Positions 1 to 11,277 of a stretch of 64,000 bases of DNA are shown piece by piece (position 1 is the stretch's first letter; each line of letters starts with the position of its first letter). The DNA lies in assembly GCA_040954595.2 (NCBI GenBank), contig CM082577.2, forward strand, positions 20,646,001 to 20,710,000, in the 5' to 3' direction. A program made the position numbers and the translations under genes. The stretch comes from Balanoglossus misakiensis (Eukaryota > Hemichordata). The notes below the pieces were generated by a model that searched no databases, was not told where the DNA came from, and was given only the letters and a program-made list of their open reading frames with translations.

Positions 1-108
1 CGTAGTATTCCCAGGTGGTCTCCCATCCAAGTACTAACTACGCCCAACGCAGGTTTGCTTCGGTGATCAGACGAGAACCGGCTTATTCTACGTGGTATGG
101 CCGTAGGC
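1..108 (-). rRNA. 5S rRNA copy 1 (partial)
   Basis: The 3' end lies beyond the window start. G93A. By the 5703-bp offset it matches copy 17, so it may also lack its terminator. Confidence 0.93.
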
Positions 109-368
109 GAAAGATGGTTGAATTTCTCCTACTATAAACCTGAATCCTACACCATTGAACACATAGTCCGACTTGGCTAATTTTGTGGGTAACCGATCGA
201 CCTTCCATAGCTTATAAGGCAAGTGGGATAATAAAATATGGTTGCTTTGTTCTGCAAAAAGTGGTTTTAGAATTCAGGCTCTTTCAGAAAAGGAAGAAAC
301 GGACACTTGCGACAAAAAATGTTATCCATCAGGCTACTCTTTAATGGAAAAGTTGGAAAAAAAATGAA

Positions 369-486
369 GCCTACAGCACGTATTATTCCCAGGCGGTCTC
401 CCATCCAAGTACTAACTACGCCCAACGCAGGTTTGCTTCGGTGATCAGACGAGAACCGGCTTATTCTACGTGGTATGGCCGTAGGC
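369..486 (-). rRNA. 5S rRNA copy 2
   Basis: C104A breaks a pair of helix V with G71. T8. Would receive read-through from copy 3. Twin of copy 18. Confidence 0.92.
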
Positions 487-577
487 GAAAGATGGTTGAA
501 TTTCTCCTACTATAAACCTGAATCCTACACCATTGAACACATAGTCCGACTTGGCTAATTTTTGTGGGTAACCGATC

Positions 578-584
578 GACCTAC
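578..584. other. 167-bp deletion junction (also at 5693-5699 and 6281-6287)
   Basis: The spacer sequence ccgatcgac runs straight into cctacagcacg of a 5S gene, making 210-bp units. About 167 bp from the ttccatagc segment to the terminator is missing. The bases cct occur at both deletion ends, suggesting a microhomology join. The loss removes the terminator of the gene to its right. Confidence 0.85.
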
Positions 585-696
585 AGCACGTAGTATTCCC
601 AGGTGGTCTCCCATCCAAGTACTAACTACGCCCAACGCAGGTTTGCTTCGGTGATCAGACGAGAACCGGCTTATTCTACGTGGTATGGCCGTAGGC
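580..696 (-). rRNA. 5S rRNA copy 3, terminator lost
   Basis: The last C of helix I and the T-run are deleted; the gene runs into the spacer reading TCGATCGG. G93A. No T4 run is seen on the minus strand before the end of copy 2, so a dimeric transcript is predicted. Confidence 0.9.
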
Positions 697-956
697 GAAA
701 GATGGTTGAATTTCTCCTACTATAAACCTGAATCCTACACCATTGAACACATAGTCCGACTTGGCTAATTTTGTGGGTAACCGATCGACCTTCCATAGCT
801 TATAAGGCAAGTGGGATAATAAAATATGGTTGCTTTGTTCTGCAAAAAGTGGTTTTAGAATTCAGGCTCTTTCAGAAAAGGAAGAAACGGACACTTGCGA
901 CAAAAAATGTTATCCATCAGGCTACTCTTTAATGGAAAAGTTGGAAAAAAAATGAA

Positions 957-1074
957 GCCTACAGCACGTATTATTCCCAGGCGGTCTCCCATCCAAGTAC
1001 TAACTACGCCCAACGCAGGTTTGCTTCGGTGATCAGACGAGAACCGGCTTATTCTACGTGGTATGGCCGTAGGC
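957..1074 (-). rRNA. 5S rRNA copy 4
   Basis: C104A; T8. Twin of copies 2 and 20. Confidence 0.92.
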
Positions 1075-1333
1075 GAAAGATGGTTGAATTTCTCCTACTA
1101 TAAACCTGAATCCTACACCATTGAACACATAGTCCGACTTGGCTAATTTTTGTGGGTAACCGATCGACCTTCCATAGCTTATAAGCCAAGTAGGATCAAA
1201 AATATGGTTTGTTTTGTTTTGCAAAAAGTGGTTTTAAAATTCAGACACTTGCAGAAAGAGGAAGAAACGGACACTTGCGTCAAAAATATTATCCATCAGG
1301 CTACTCTTTAATGGAAAAGTTGGAAAAAATGAA

Positions 1334-1451
1334 GCCTACTGCACGTAGTATTCCCAGGCGGTCTCCCATCCAAGTACTAACTACGCCCAACGCAGGTTTG
1401 CTTCGGTGATCAGACGAGAACCGGCTTATTCTACGTGGTATGGCCGTGGGC
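1334..1451 (-). rRNA. 5S rRNA copy 5
   Basis: T4C and T112A, the first in helix I. T6. Twin of copy 21. Confidence 0.92.
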
Positions 1452-1710
1452 GAAGGATTGTTGAATTTCTCCTACTATAAACCTGAATCCTACACCATTG
1501 GACACATAGCCCGATCTGGCTAATTTTTGTGGGTAACCGATCGACCTTCCATAGCTTATAAGGCAAGTAGGGTAAAAAAATATGGTTTGTTTTGTTCTGC
1601 AAAAAGTGGTTTTAAAATTCAGACACTTGCAGAAAGAGGAAGAAACGGACACTTGCGACAAAAATATTATCCATCAGGCTACTCTTTAATGGAAAAGTTG
1701 GAAAAATGAA

Positions 1711-1828
1711 GCCTACAGCACGTAGTATTCCCAGGTGGTCTCCCATCCAAGTACTAACTACGCCCAACGCAGGTTTGCTTCGGTGATCAGACGAGAACCG
1801 GCTTATTCTACGTGGAATGGCCGTAGGC
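1711..1828 (-). rRNA. 5S rRNA copy 6
   Basis: A13T and G93A (box C). T5. Twin of copy 22. Confidence 0.92.
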
Positions 1829-2086
1829 GAAAGATGGTTGAATTTCTCCTACTATAAACCTGAATCCTACACCATTGAACACATAGTCCGACTTGGCTAA
1901 TTTTGTGGGTAACCGATCGACCTTCCATAGCTTATAAAGCAAGTGGGATGATAAAATATGGTTGCTTTGTTGTGCAAAAAGTGGTTTTAAAATTCAGACA
2001 CTTGCAGAAAGAGGAAGAAACGGACACTTGCGACAAAAATATTATCCATCAGGCTACTCTTTAATGGAAAAGTTGGAAAAAATGAA

Positions 2087-2204
2087 GCCTTCAGCACGTA
2101 GTATTCCCAGGTGGTCTCCCATCCAAGTACTAACTACGCCCAACGCAGGTTTGCTTCTGTGATCAGACGAGAACCGGCTTATTCTACGTGGTATGGCCGT
2201 AGGC
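2087..2204 (-). rRNA. 5S rRNA copy 7
   Basis: T114A (helix I), G93A, C47A (helix III). T6. Twin of copy 23. Confidence 0.91.
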
Positions 2205-2463
2205 GAAGGATTGTTGAATTTCTCCTACTATAAACCTGAATCCTACACCATTGGACACATAGCCCGATCTGGCTAATTTGTGTGGGTAACCGATCGACCT
2301 TCCATAGCTTATAAGGCAAGTAGGGTCAAAAAATATGGTTTGTTTTGTTCTGCAAAAAGTGGTTTTAAAATTCAGACACTTGCAGAAAGAGGAAGAAACG
2401 GACACTTGCGACAAAAATATTATCCATCAGGCTACTCTTTAATGGAAAAGTTGGAAAAATGAA

Positions 2464-2581
2464 GCCTACAGCACGTAGTATTCCCAGGTGGTTTCCCATC
2501 CAAGTACTAACTACGCCCAACGCAGGTTTGCTTCGGTGATCAGACGAGAACCGGCTTATTCTACGTGGTATGGCCGTAGGC
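2464..2581 (-). rRNA. 5S rRNA copy 8
   Basis: G89A and G93A, both in box C. T5. Twin of copy 24. Confidence 0.91.
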
Positions 2582-2840
2582 GAAAGACGGTTGAATTTCT
2601 CCTACTATAAACCTGAATCCTACACCATTGAACACATAGTCCGACTTGGCTAATTTTGTGGGTAACCGATCGACCTTCCATAGCTTATAAGGCAAGTGGG
2701 ATAATAAAATATGGTTGCTTTGTTCTGCAAAAAGTGTTTTTAAAATTCAGACACTTGCAGAAAGAGGAAGAAACGGACACTTGCGTCAAAAATATTATCC
2801 ATCAGGCTACTCTTTAATGGAAAAGTTGGAAAAAAATGAA

Positions 2841-2958
2841 GCCTACAGCACGTAGTATTCCCAGGCGGTCTCCCATCCAAGTACTAACTACGCCCAACGC
2901 AGGTTTGCTTCGGTGATCAGACGAGAACCGGCTTATTCTACGTGGTATGGCCGTAGGC
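2841..2958 (-). rRNA. 5S rRNA copy 9
   Basis: Consensus body as read; T7. Its 3' spacer joins the gtgggataataaaat half to the cagacacttgcag half, a chimera. Confidence 0.95.
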
Positions 2959-3217
2959 GAAAGATGGTTGAATTTCTCCTACTATAAACCTCAATCCTAC
3001 ACCATTGAACACATAGTCCGACTTGGCTAATTTTGTGGGTAACCGATCGACCTTCCATAGCTTATAAGGCAAGTGGGATAATAAAATATGGTTGCTTTGT
3101 TCTGCAAAAAGTGTTTTTAAAATTCAGACACTTGCAGAAAGAGGAAGAAACGGACACTTGCGTCAAAAATATTATCCATCAGGCTACTCTTTAATGGAAA
3201 AGTTGGAAAAAAATGAA

Positions 3218-3335
3218 GCCTACAGCACGTAGTATTCCCAGGCGGTCTCCCATCCAAGTACTAACTACGCCCAACGCAGGTTTGCTTCGGTGATCAGACG
3301 AGAACCGGCTTATTCTACGTGGTATGGCCGTAGGC
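3218..3335 (-). rRNA. 5S rRNA copy 10
   Basis: Consensus body as read; T7. Same chimeric 3' spacer as copy 9. Confidence 0.95.
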
Positions 3336-3597
3336 GAAAGATGGTTGAATTTCTCCTACTATAAACCTGAATCCTACACCATTGAACACATAGTCCGACT
3401 TGGCTAATTTTGTGGGTAACCGATCGACCTTCCATAGCTTATAAGGCAAGTGGGATAATAAAATATGGTTGCTTTGTTCTGCAAAAAGTGTTTTTAGAAT
3501 TCAGGCACTTTCAGAAAAGGAAGAAACGGACACTTGCGACAAAAATGTTATCCATCAGGCTATACTCTTTAATGGAAAAGTTGGAAAAAAAAATGAA

Positions 3598-3715
3598 GCC
3601 TACAGCACGTAGTATTCCCAGGCGGTATCCCATCCAAGTACTAACTACGCCCAACGCAGGTTTGCTTCGGGGATCAGACGAGAACCGGCTTATTCTACGT
3701 GGTATGGCCGTAGGC
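3598..3715 (-). rRNA. 5S rRNA copy 11
   Basis: A45C (helix III) and G89T (box C). T9, the longest class. Confidence 0.92.
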
Positions 3716-3974
3716 GAAAGATGGTTGAATTTCTCCTACTAAAAACCTGAATCCTACACCATTGAACACATAGTCCGACTTGGCTAATTTTTGTGGGTAA
3801 CCGATCGACCTTCCATAGCTTATAAGGCAAGTAGGATCAAAAATATGGTTTGTTTTGTTTTGCAAAAAGTGGTTTTAAAATTCAGACACTTGCAGAAAGA
3901 GGAAGAAACGGACACTTGCGTCAAAAATATTATCCATCAGGCTACTCTTTAATGGAAAAGTTGGAAAAAATGAA

Positions 3975-4092
3975 GCCTACAGCACGTAGTATTCCCAGGT
4001 GGTCTCCCATCCAAGTACTAACTACGCCCAACGCAGGTTTGCTTCTGTGATCAGACGAGAACCGGCTTATTCTACGTGGTATGGCCGTAGGC
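3975..4092 (-). rRNA. 5S rRNA copy 12
   Basis: C47A and G93A. T6. Confidence 0.92.
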
Positions 4093-4351
4093 GAAGGATT
4101 GTTGAATTTCTCCTACTATAAACCTGAATCCTACACCATTGGACACATAGCCCGATCTGGCTAATTTTTGTGGGTAACCGATCGACCTTCCATAGCTTAT
4201 AAGGCAAGTAGGGTCAAAAAATATGGTTTGTTTTGTTTTGCAAAAAGTGGTTTTAAAATTCAGACACTTGCAGAAAGAGGAAGAAACGGACACTTGCGAG
4301 AAAAATATTATCCATCAGGCTACTCTTTAATGGAAAAGTTGGAAAAATGAA

Positions 4352-4469
4352 GCCTACAGCACGTAGTATTCCCAGGTGGTCTCCCATCCAAGTACTAACT
4401 ACGCCCAACGCAGGTTTGCATCGGTGATCAGACGAGAACCGGCTTATTCTACGTGGTATGGCCGTAGGC
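4352..4469 (-). rRNA. 5S rRNA copy 13
   Basis: A50T (first base of box A) and G93A. T5. Confidence 0.92.
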
Positions 4470-4730
4470 GAAAGATGGTTGAATTTCTCCTACTAAAAAC
4501 CTGAATCCTACACCATTGAACACATAGTCCGACTTGGCTAATTTTGTGGGTAACCGATCGACCTTCCATAGCTTATAAGGCAAGTGGGATAATAAAATAT
4601 GGTTGCTTTGTTCTGCAAAAAGTGTTTTTAGAATTCAGGCACTTTCAGAAAAGGAAGAAATCGACACTTGCGACAAAAATGTTATCCATCAGGCTATACT
4701 CTTTAATGGAAAAGTTGGAAAAAAAATGAA

Positions 4731-4848
4731 GCCTACAGCACGTAGTATTCCCAGGCGGTCTCCCATCCAATTACTAACTACGCCCAACGCAGGTTTGCTT
4801 CGGGGATCAGACGAGAACCGGCTTATTCTACGTTGTATGGCCGTAGGC
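4731..4848 (-). rRNA. 5S rRNA copy 14
   Basis: C15A (helix II), A45C, C78A. T8. Confidence 0.91.
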
Positions 4849-5107
4849 GAAAGATGGTTGAATTTCTCCTACTATAAACCTGAATCCTACACCATTGAAC
4901 ACATAGTCCGACTTGGCTAATTTTTGTGGGTAACCGATCGACCTTCCATAGCTTATAAGGCAAGTATGATCAAAAATATGGTTTGTTTTGTTTTGCAAAA
5001 AGTGGTTTTAAAATTCAGACACTTGCAGAAAGAGGAAGAAACGGACACTTGCATCAAAAATAATATCCATCAGGCTACTCTTTAATGGAAAAGGTGGAAA
5101 AAATGAA

Positions 5108-5225
5108 GCCTACAGCACGTAGTATTCCCAGGTGGTCTCCCATCCAAGTACTAACTACGCCCAACGCAGGTTTGCTTCTGTGATCAGACGAGAACCGGCT
5201 TATTCTACGTGGTATGGCCGTAGGC
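5108..5225 (-). rRNA. 5S rRNA copy 15
   Basis: C47A and G93A. T6. Confidence 0.92.
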
Positions 5226-5483
5226 GAAGGATTGTTGAATTTCTCCTACTATAAACCTGAATCCTACACCATTGGACACATAGCCCGATCTGGCTAATTT
5301 TGTGGGTAACCGATCGACCTTCCATAGCTTATAAGGCAAGTAGGATCAAAAATATGGTTTGTTTTGTTTTGCAAAAAGTGGTTTTAAAATTCAGACACTT
5401 GCAGAAAGAGGAAGAAACGGACACTTAAGACAAAAATATTATCCATCAGGCTACTCTTTAATGGAAAAGTTGGAAAAAATTAA

Positions 5484-5601
5484 GCCTACAGCACGTAGTA
5501 TTCCCAGGCGGTCTCCCATCCAAGTACTAACTACGCCCAACGCAGGTTTGCTTCGGGGATCAGACGAGAACCGGCTTATTCTACGTTGTATGGCCGTAGG
5601 C
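5484..5601 (-). rRNA. 5S rRNA copy 16
   Basis: C15A and A45C. T6, with TTAA rather than TTCA before it. Next gene read into by copy 17. Confidence 0.92.
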
Positions 5602-5694
5602 GAAAGATGGTTGAATTTCTCCTACTATAAACCTGAATCCTACACCATTGAACACATAGTCCGACTAGGCTAATTTTTGTGGGTAACCGATCGA

Positions 5695-5811
5695 CCTACA
5701 GCACGTAGTATTCCCAGGTGGTCTCCCATCCAAGTACTAACTACGCCCAACGCAGGTTTGCTTCGGTGATCAGACGAGAACCGGCTTATTCTACGTGGTA
5801 TGGCCGTAGGC
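5695..5811 (-). rRNA. 5S rRNA copy 17, terminator lost
   Basis: Same deletion junction as copy 3. G93A. Read-through into copy 16 predicted. Confidence 0.9.
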
Positions 5812-6071
5812 GAAAGATGGTTGAATTTCTCCTACTATAAACCTGAATCCTACACCATTGAACACATAGTCCGACTTGGCTAATTTTGTGGGTAACCGAT
5901 CGACCTTCCATAGCTTATAAGGCAAGTGGGATAATAAAATATGGTTGCTTTGTTCTGCAAAAAGTGGTTTTAGAATTCAGGCTCTTTCAGAAAAGGAAGA
6001 AACGGACACTTGCGACAAAAAATGTTATCCATCAGGCTACTCTTTAATGGAAAAGTTGGAAAAAAAATGAA

Positions 6072-6189
6072 GCCTACAGCACGTATTATTCCCAGGCGGT
6101 CTCCCATCCAAGTACTAACTACGCCCAACGCAGGTTTGCTTCGGTGATCAGACGAGAACCGGCTTATTCTACGTGGTATGGCCGTAGGC
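6072..6189 (-). rRNA. 5S rRNA copy 18
   Basis: C104A; T8. Downstream partner of copy 19. Confidence 0.92.
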
Positions 6190-6282
6190 GAAAGATGGTT
6201 GAATTTCTCCTACTATAAACCTGAATCCTACACCATTGAACACATAGTCCGACTTGGCTAATTTTTGTGGGTAACCGATCGA

Positions 6283-6399
6283 CCTACAGCACGTAGTATT
6301 CCCAGGTGGTCTCCCATCCAAGTACTAACTACGCCCAACGCAGGTTTGCTTCGGTGATCAGACGAGAACCGGCTTATTCTACGTGGTATGGCCGTAGGC
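6283..6399 (-). rRNA. 5S rRNA copy 19, terminator lost
   Basis: Same deletion junction as copy 3, its twin at offset 5703. G93A. Read-through into copy 18 predicted. Confidence 0.9.
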
Positions 6400-6659
6400 G
6401 AAAGATGGTTGAATTTCTCCTACTATAAACCTGAATCCTACACCATTGAACACATAGTCCGACTTGGCTAATTTTGTGGGTAACCGATCGACCTTCCATA
6501 GCTTATAAGGCAAGTGGGATAATAAAATATGGTTGCTTTGTTCTGCAAAAAGTGGTTTTAGAATTCAGGCTCTTTCAGAAAAGGAAGAAACGGACACTTG
6601 CGACAAAAAATGTTATCCATCAGGCTACTCTTTAATGGAAAAGTTGGAAAAAAAATGAA

Positions 6660-6777
6660 GCCTACAGCACGTATTATTCCCAGGCGGTCTCCCATCCAAG
6701 TACTAACTACGCCCAACGCAGGTTTGCTTCGGTGATCAGACGAGAACCGGCTTATTCTACGTGGTATGGCCGTAGGC
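6660..6777 (-). rRNA. 5S rRNA copy 20
   Basis: C104A; T8. Confidence 0.92.
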
Positions 6778-7036
6778 GAAAGATGGTTGAATTTCTCCTA
6801 CTATAAACCTGAATCCTACACCATTGAACACATAGTCCGACTTGGCTAATTTTTGTGGGTAACCGATCGACCTTCCATAGCTTATAAGCCAAGTAGGATC
6901 AAAAATATGGTTTGTTTTGTTTTGCAAAAAGTGGTTTTAAAATTCAGACACTTGCAGAAAGAGGAAGAAACGGACACTTGCGTCAAAAATATTATCCATC
7001 AGGCTACTCTTTAATGGAAAAGTTGGAAAAAATGAA

Positions 7037-7154
7037 GCCTACTGCACGTAGTATTCCCAGGCGGTCTCCCATCCAAGTACTAACTACGCCCAACGCAGGT
7101 TTGCTTCGGTGATCAGACGAGAACCGGCTTATTCTACGTGGTATGGCCGTGGGC
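7037..7154 (-). rRNA. 5S rRNA copy 21
   Basis: T4C and T112A; T6. Confidence 0.92.
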
Positions 7155-7413
7155 GAAGGATTGTTGAATTTCTCCTACTATAAACCTGAATCCTACACCA
7201 TTGGACACATAGCCCGATCTGGCTAATTTTTGTGGGTAACCGATCGACCTTCCATAGCTTATAAGGCAAGTAGGGTAAAAAAATATGGTTTGTTTTGTTC
7301 TGCAAAAAGTGGTTTTAAAATTCAGACACTTGCAGAAAGAGGAAGAAACGGACACTTGCGACAAAAATATTATCCATCAGGCTACTCTTTAATGGAAAAG
7401 TTGGAAAAATGAA

Positions 7414-7531
7414 GCCTACAGCACGTAGTATTCCCAGGTGGTCTCCCATCCAAGTACTAACTACGCCCAACGCAGGTTTGCTTCGGTGATCAGACGAGAA
7501 CCGGCTTATTCTACGTGGAATGGCCGTAGGC
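7414..7531 (-). rRNA. 5S rRNA copy 22
   Basis: A13T and G93A; T5. Confidence 0.92.
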
Positions 7532-7789
7532 GAAAGATGGTTGAATTTCTCCTACTATAAACCTGAATCCTACACCATTGAACACATAGTCCGACTTGGC
7601 TAATTTTGTGGGTAACCGATCGACCTTCCATAGCTTATAAAGCAAGTGGGATGATAAAATATGGTTGCTTTGTTGTGCAAAAAGTGGTTTTAAAATTCAG
7701 ACACTTGCAGAAAGAGGAAGAAACGGACACTTGCGACAAAAATATTATCCATCAGGCTACTCTTTAATGGAAAAGTTGGAAAAAATGAA

Positions 7790-7907
7790 GCCTTCAGCAC
7801 GTAGTATTCCCAGGTGGTCTCCCATCCAAGTACTAACTACGCCCAACGCAGGTTTGCTTCTGTGATCAGACGAGAACCGGCTTATTCTACGTGGTATGGC
7901 CGTAGGC
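7790..7907 (-). rRNA. 5S rRNA copy 23
   Basis: T114A, G93A, C47A; T6. Confidence 0.91.
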
Positions 7908-8166
7908 GAAGGATTGTTGAATTTCTCCTACTATAAACCTGAATCCTACACCATTGGACACATAGCCCGATCTGGCTAATTTGTGTGGGTAACCGATCGA
8001 CCTTCCATAGCTTATAAGGCAAGTAGGGTCAAAAAATATGGTTTGTTTTGTTCTGCAAAAAGTGGTTTTAAAATTCAGACACTTGCAGAAAGAGGAAGAA
8101 ACGGACACTTGCGACAAAAATATTATCCATCAGGCTACTCTTTAATGGAAAAGTTGGAAAAATGAA

Positions 8167-8284
8167 GCCTACAGCACGTAGTATTCCCAGGTGGTTTCCC
8201 ATCCAAGTACTAACTACGCCCAACGCAGGTTTGCTTCGGTGATCAGACGAGAACCGGCTTATTCTACGTGGTATGGCCGTAGGC
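8167..8284 (-). rRNA. 5S rRNA copy 24
   Basis: G89A and G93A; T5. Confidence 0.91.
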
Positions 8285-8543
8285 GAAAGACGGTTGAATT
8301 TCTCCTACTATAAACCTGAATCCTACACCATTGAACACATAGTCCGACTTGGCTAATTTTGTGGGTAACCGATCGACCTTCCATAGCTTATAAGGCAAGT
8401 GGGATAATAAAATATGGTTGCTTTGTTCTGCAAAAAGTGTTTTTAAAATTCAGACACTTGCAGAAAGAGGAAGAAACGGACACTTGCGTCAAAAATATTA
8501 TCCATCAGGCTACTCTTTAATGGAAAAGTTGGAAAAAAATGAA

Positions 8544-8661
8544 GCCTACAGCACGTAGTATTCCCAGGCGGTCTCCCATCCAAGTACTAACTACGCCCAA
8601 CGCAGGTTTGCTTCGGTGATCAGACGAGAACCGGCTTATTCTACGTGGTATGGCCGTAGGC
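8544..8661 (-). rRNA. 5S rRNA copy 25
   Basis: Consensus body as read; T7. Its upstream spacer is the switch point where the 5703-bp duplication ends and the cggcaag spacer family begins. Confidence 0.95.
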
Positions 8662-8921
8662 GAAAGATGGTTGAATTTCTCCAACTATAAACCTCAATCC
8701 TACACCATTGAACACATAGTCCGACTTGGCTAATTTTTGTGGGTAACCGATCGACCTTCCATAGCTTATACGGCAAGTAGGATAAAAAAATATGGTTTGT
8801 TTTGTTTTGCAAAAAGTGGTTTTAAAATTCAGACACTTGCAGAAAGAGGAAGAAACGGACACTTGCGTCAAAAATATTATCCATCAGGCTACTCTTTAAT
8901 GGAAAAGTTGGAAAAAATGAA

Positions 8922-9039
8922 GCCTACAGCACGTAGTATTCCCAGGCGGTCTCCCATCCAAGTACTAAGTACGCCCAACGCAGGTTTGCTTCGGTGATCA
9001 GACGAGAACCGGCTTATTCTACGTGGTATGGCCGTAGGC
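8922..9039 (-). rRNA. 5S rRNA copy 26
   Basis: G71C in the intermediate element, breaking the 71:104 pair. T6. Confidence 0.92.
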
Positions 9040-9298
9040 GAAGGATTGTTGAATTTCTCCTACTATAAACCTGAATCCTACACCATTGGACACATAGCCC
9101 GATCTGGCTAATTTGTGTGGGTAACCGATCGACCTTCCATAGCTTATAAGGCAAGTAGGGTCAAAAAATATGGTTTGTTTTGTTCTGCAAAAAGTGGTTT
9201 TAAAATTCAGACACTTGCAGAAAGAGGAAGAAACGGACACTTGCGACAAAAATATTATCCATCAGGCTACTCTTTAATGGAAAAGTTGGAAAAATGAA

Positions 9299-9416
9299 GC
9301 CTACAGCACGTAGTATTCCCAGGTGGTTTCCCATCCAAGTACTAACTACGCCCAACGCAGGTTTGCTTCGGTGATCAGACGAGAACCGGCTTATTCTACG
9401 TGGTATGGCCGTAGGC
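9299..9416 (-). rRNA. 5S rRNA copy 27
   Basis: G89A and G93A; T5. Confidence 0.91.
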
Positions 9417-9657
9417 GAAAGATGGTTGAATTTCTCCTACTATAAACCTCAATCCTACACCATTGAACACATAGTCCGACTTGGCTAATTTTTGTGGGTA
9501 ACCGATCGACCTTCCATAGCTTATACGGCAAGTAGGATAAAAAAATATGGTTTGTTTTGTTTTGCAAAAAGTGGTTTTAAAATTCAGACACTTGCAGAAA
9601 GAGGAAGAAACGGACACTTGCGACAAAAATATTATCCATCAGGCTACTCTTTAATGG

Positions 9658-9766
9658 ACGTAGTATTCCCAGGTGGTCTCCCATCCAAGTACTAACTACG
9701 CCCAACGCAGGTTTGCTTCTGTGATCAGACGAGAACCGGCTTATTCTACGTGGTATGGCCGTAGGC
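9658..9766 (-). pseudogene. 5S rRNA copy 28, 3'-truncated
   Basis: A 28-bp deletion removes the last nine bases, so helix I cannot form, together with the normal T-run. The next minus-strand T5 is about 20 bp further, near 9634. C47A and G93A as well. The internal promoter remains, so it may be transcribed but should not give a stable 5S RNA. Confidence 0.85.
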
Positions 9767-10026
9767 GAAAGATGGTTGAATTTCTCCTACTATAAACCTC
9801 AATCCTACACCATTGAACACATAGTCCGACTTGGCTAATTTTTGTGGGTAACCGATCGACCTTCCATAGCTTATACGGCAAGTAGGATAAAAAAATATGG
9901 TTTGTTTTGTTTTGCAAAAAGTGGTTTTAAAATTCAGACACTTGCAGAAAGAGGAAGAAACGGACACTTGCGTCAAAAATATTATCCATCAGGCTACTCT
10001 TTAATGGAAAAGTTGGAAAAAATGAA

Positions 10027-10144
10027 GCCTACAGCACGTAGTATTCCCAGGCGGTCTCCCATCCAAGTACTAAGTACGCCCAACGCAGGTTTGCTTCGGT
10101 GATCAGACGAGAACCGGCTTATTCTACGTGGTATGGCCGTAGGC
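10027..10144 (-). rRNA. 5S rRNA copy 29
   Basis: G71C; T6. Twin of copy 26. Confidence 0.92.
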
Positions 10145-10403
10145 GAAGGATTGTTGAATTTCTCCTACTATAAACCTGAATCCTACACCATTGGACACAT
10201 AGCCCGATCTGGCTAATTTGTGTGGGTAACCGATCGACCTTCCATAGCTTATAAGGCAAGTAGGGTCAAAAAATATGGTTTGTTTTGTTCTGCAAAAAGT
10301 GGTTTTAAAATTCAGACACTTGCAGAAAGAGGAAGAAACGGACACTTGCGACAAAAATATTATCCATCAGGCTACTCTTTAATGGAAAAGTTGGAAAAAT
10401 GAA

Positions 10404-10521
10404 GCCTACAGCACGTAGTATTCCCAGGTGGTTTCCCATCCAAGTACTAACTACGCCCAACGCAGGTTTGCTTCGGTGATCAGACGAGAACCGGCTTATT
10501 CTACGTGGTATGGCCGTAGGC
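10404..10521 (-). rRNA. 5S rRNA copy 30
   Basis: G89A and G93A; T5. Twin of copy 27. Confidence 0.91.
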
Positions 10522-10781
10522 GAAAGATGGTTGAATTTCTCCTACTATAAACCTCAATCCTACACCATTGAACACATAGTCCGACTTGGCTAATTTTTGT
10601 GGGTAACCGATCGACCTTCCATAGCTTATACGGCAAGTAGGATAAAAAAATATTGTTTGTTTTGTTTTGCAAAAAGTGGTTTTAAAATTCAGACACTTGC
10701 AGAAAGAGGAAGAAACGGACACTTGCGACAAAAATATTATCCATCAGGCTACTCTTTAATGGAAAAGTTGGAAAAAATGAA

Positions 10782-10899
10782 GCCTACAGCACGTAGTATT
10801 CCCAGGTGGTCTCCCATCCAAGTACTAACTACGCCCAACGCAGGTTTGCTTCTGTGATCAGACGAGAACCGGCTTATTCTACGTGGTATGGCCGTAGGC
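10782..10899 (-). rRNA. 5S rRNA copy 31
   Basis: C47A and G93A; T6. Confidence 0.92.
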
Positions 10900-11159
10900 G
10901 AAAGATGGTTGAATTTCTCCTACTATAAACCTCAATCCTACACCATTGAACACATAGTCCGACTTGGCTAATTTTTGTGGGTAACCGATCGACCTTCCAT
11001 AGCTTATACGGCAAGTAGGATAAAAAAATATGGTTTGTTTTGTTTTGCAAAAAGTGGTTTTAAAATTCAGACACTTGCAGAAAGAGGAAGAAACGGACAC
11101 TTGCGACAAAAATATTATCCATCAGGCTACTCTTTAATGGAAAAGTTGGAAAAAATGAA

Positions 11160-11277
11160 GCCTACAGCACGTAGTATTCCCAGGTGGTCTCCCATCCAAG
11201 TACTAACTACGCCCAACGCAGGTTTGCTTCTGTGATCAGACGAGAACCGGCTTATTCTACGTGGTATGGCCGTAGGC
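11160..11277 (-). rRNA. 5S rRNA copy 32
   Basis: C47A and G93A; T6. The upstream element reads tatagacc on plus instead of tataaacc, altering the TATA-like box. Confidence 0.92.

Larger units (their letters stand above)
1..3030. repeat. Higher-order repeat block, second copy at 5704-8733
   Basis: The window start matches 5704 onward at a constant offset of 5703 bp. It includes private changes such as the 167-bp-deleted monomer (580 and 6283), the ccgtgggc change (copies 5 and 21), A13T (6 and 22) and T114A (7 and 23). One difference was noticed (ctcctact near 2980, ctccaact near 8682). Identity stops at about 3030 where the spacer type differs. The block probably extends left of the window. 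Confidence 0.9.
8641..9656. repeat. Higher-order repeat block, second copy at 9746-10761
   Basis: Constant offset 1105 bp, about three monomers less the 28-bp deletion of copy 28. Shared private marks are G71C in copies 26 and 29 and the G89A/G93A pair in copies 27 and 30. The match ends at the deletion junction near 9657. Confidence 0.85.
10020..11020. repeat. Higher-order repeat block, second copy at about 11906-12906
   Basis: Offset 1886 bp (five monomers). Copies 29-31 match copies 34-36 in order, including G71C, G89A/G93A and the spacer reading tattgtttg after copies 30 and 35. Edges are approximate. Confidence 0.8.

Noticed and set aside
1550-1563. Palindromes cgatcg and the near-palindrome gcttataagg in the spacer as operators or replication sites
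   Set aside because: They recur because the spacer recurs, and a unit lacking them (copy 113) persists. No independent evidence of function.
580-6399. 210-bp units as a separate 5S gene family
   Set aside because: They share one deletion junction and otherwise match neighbouring units, so they are deletion derivatives, not an independent family.
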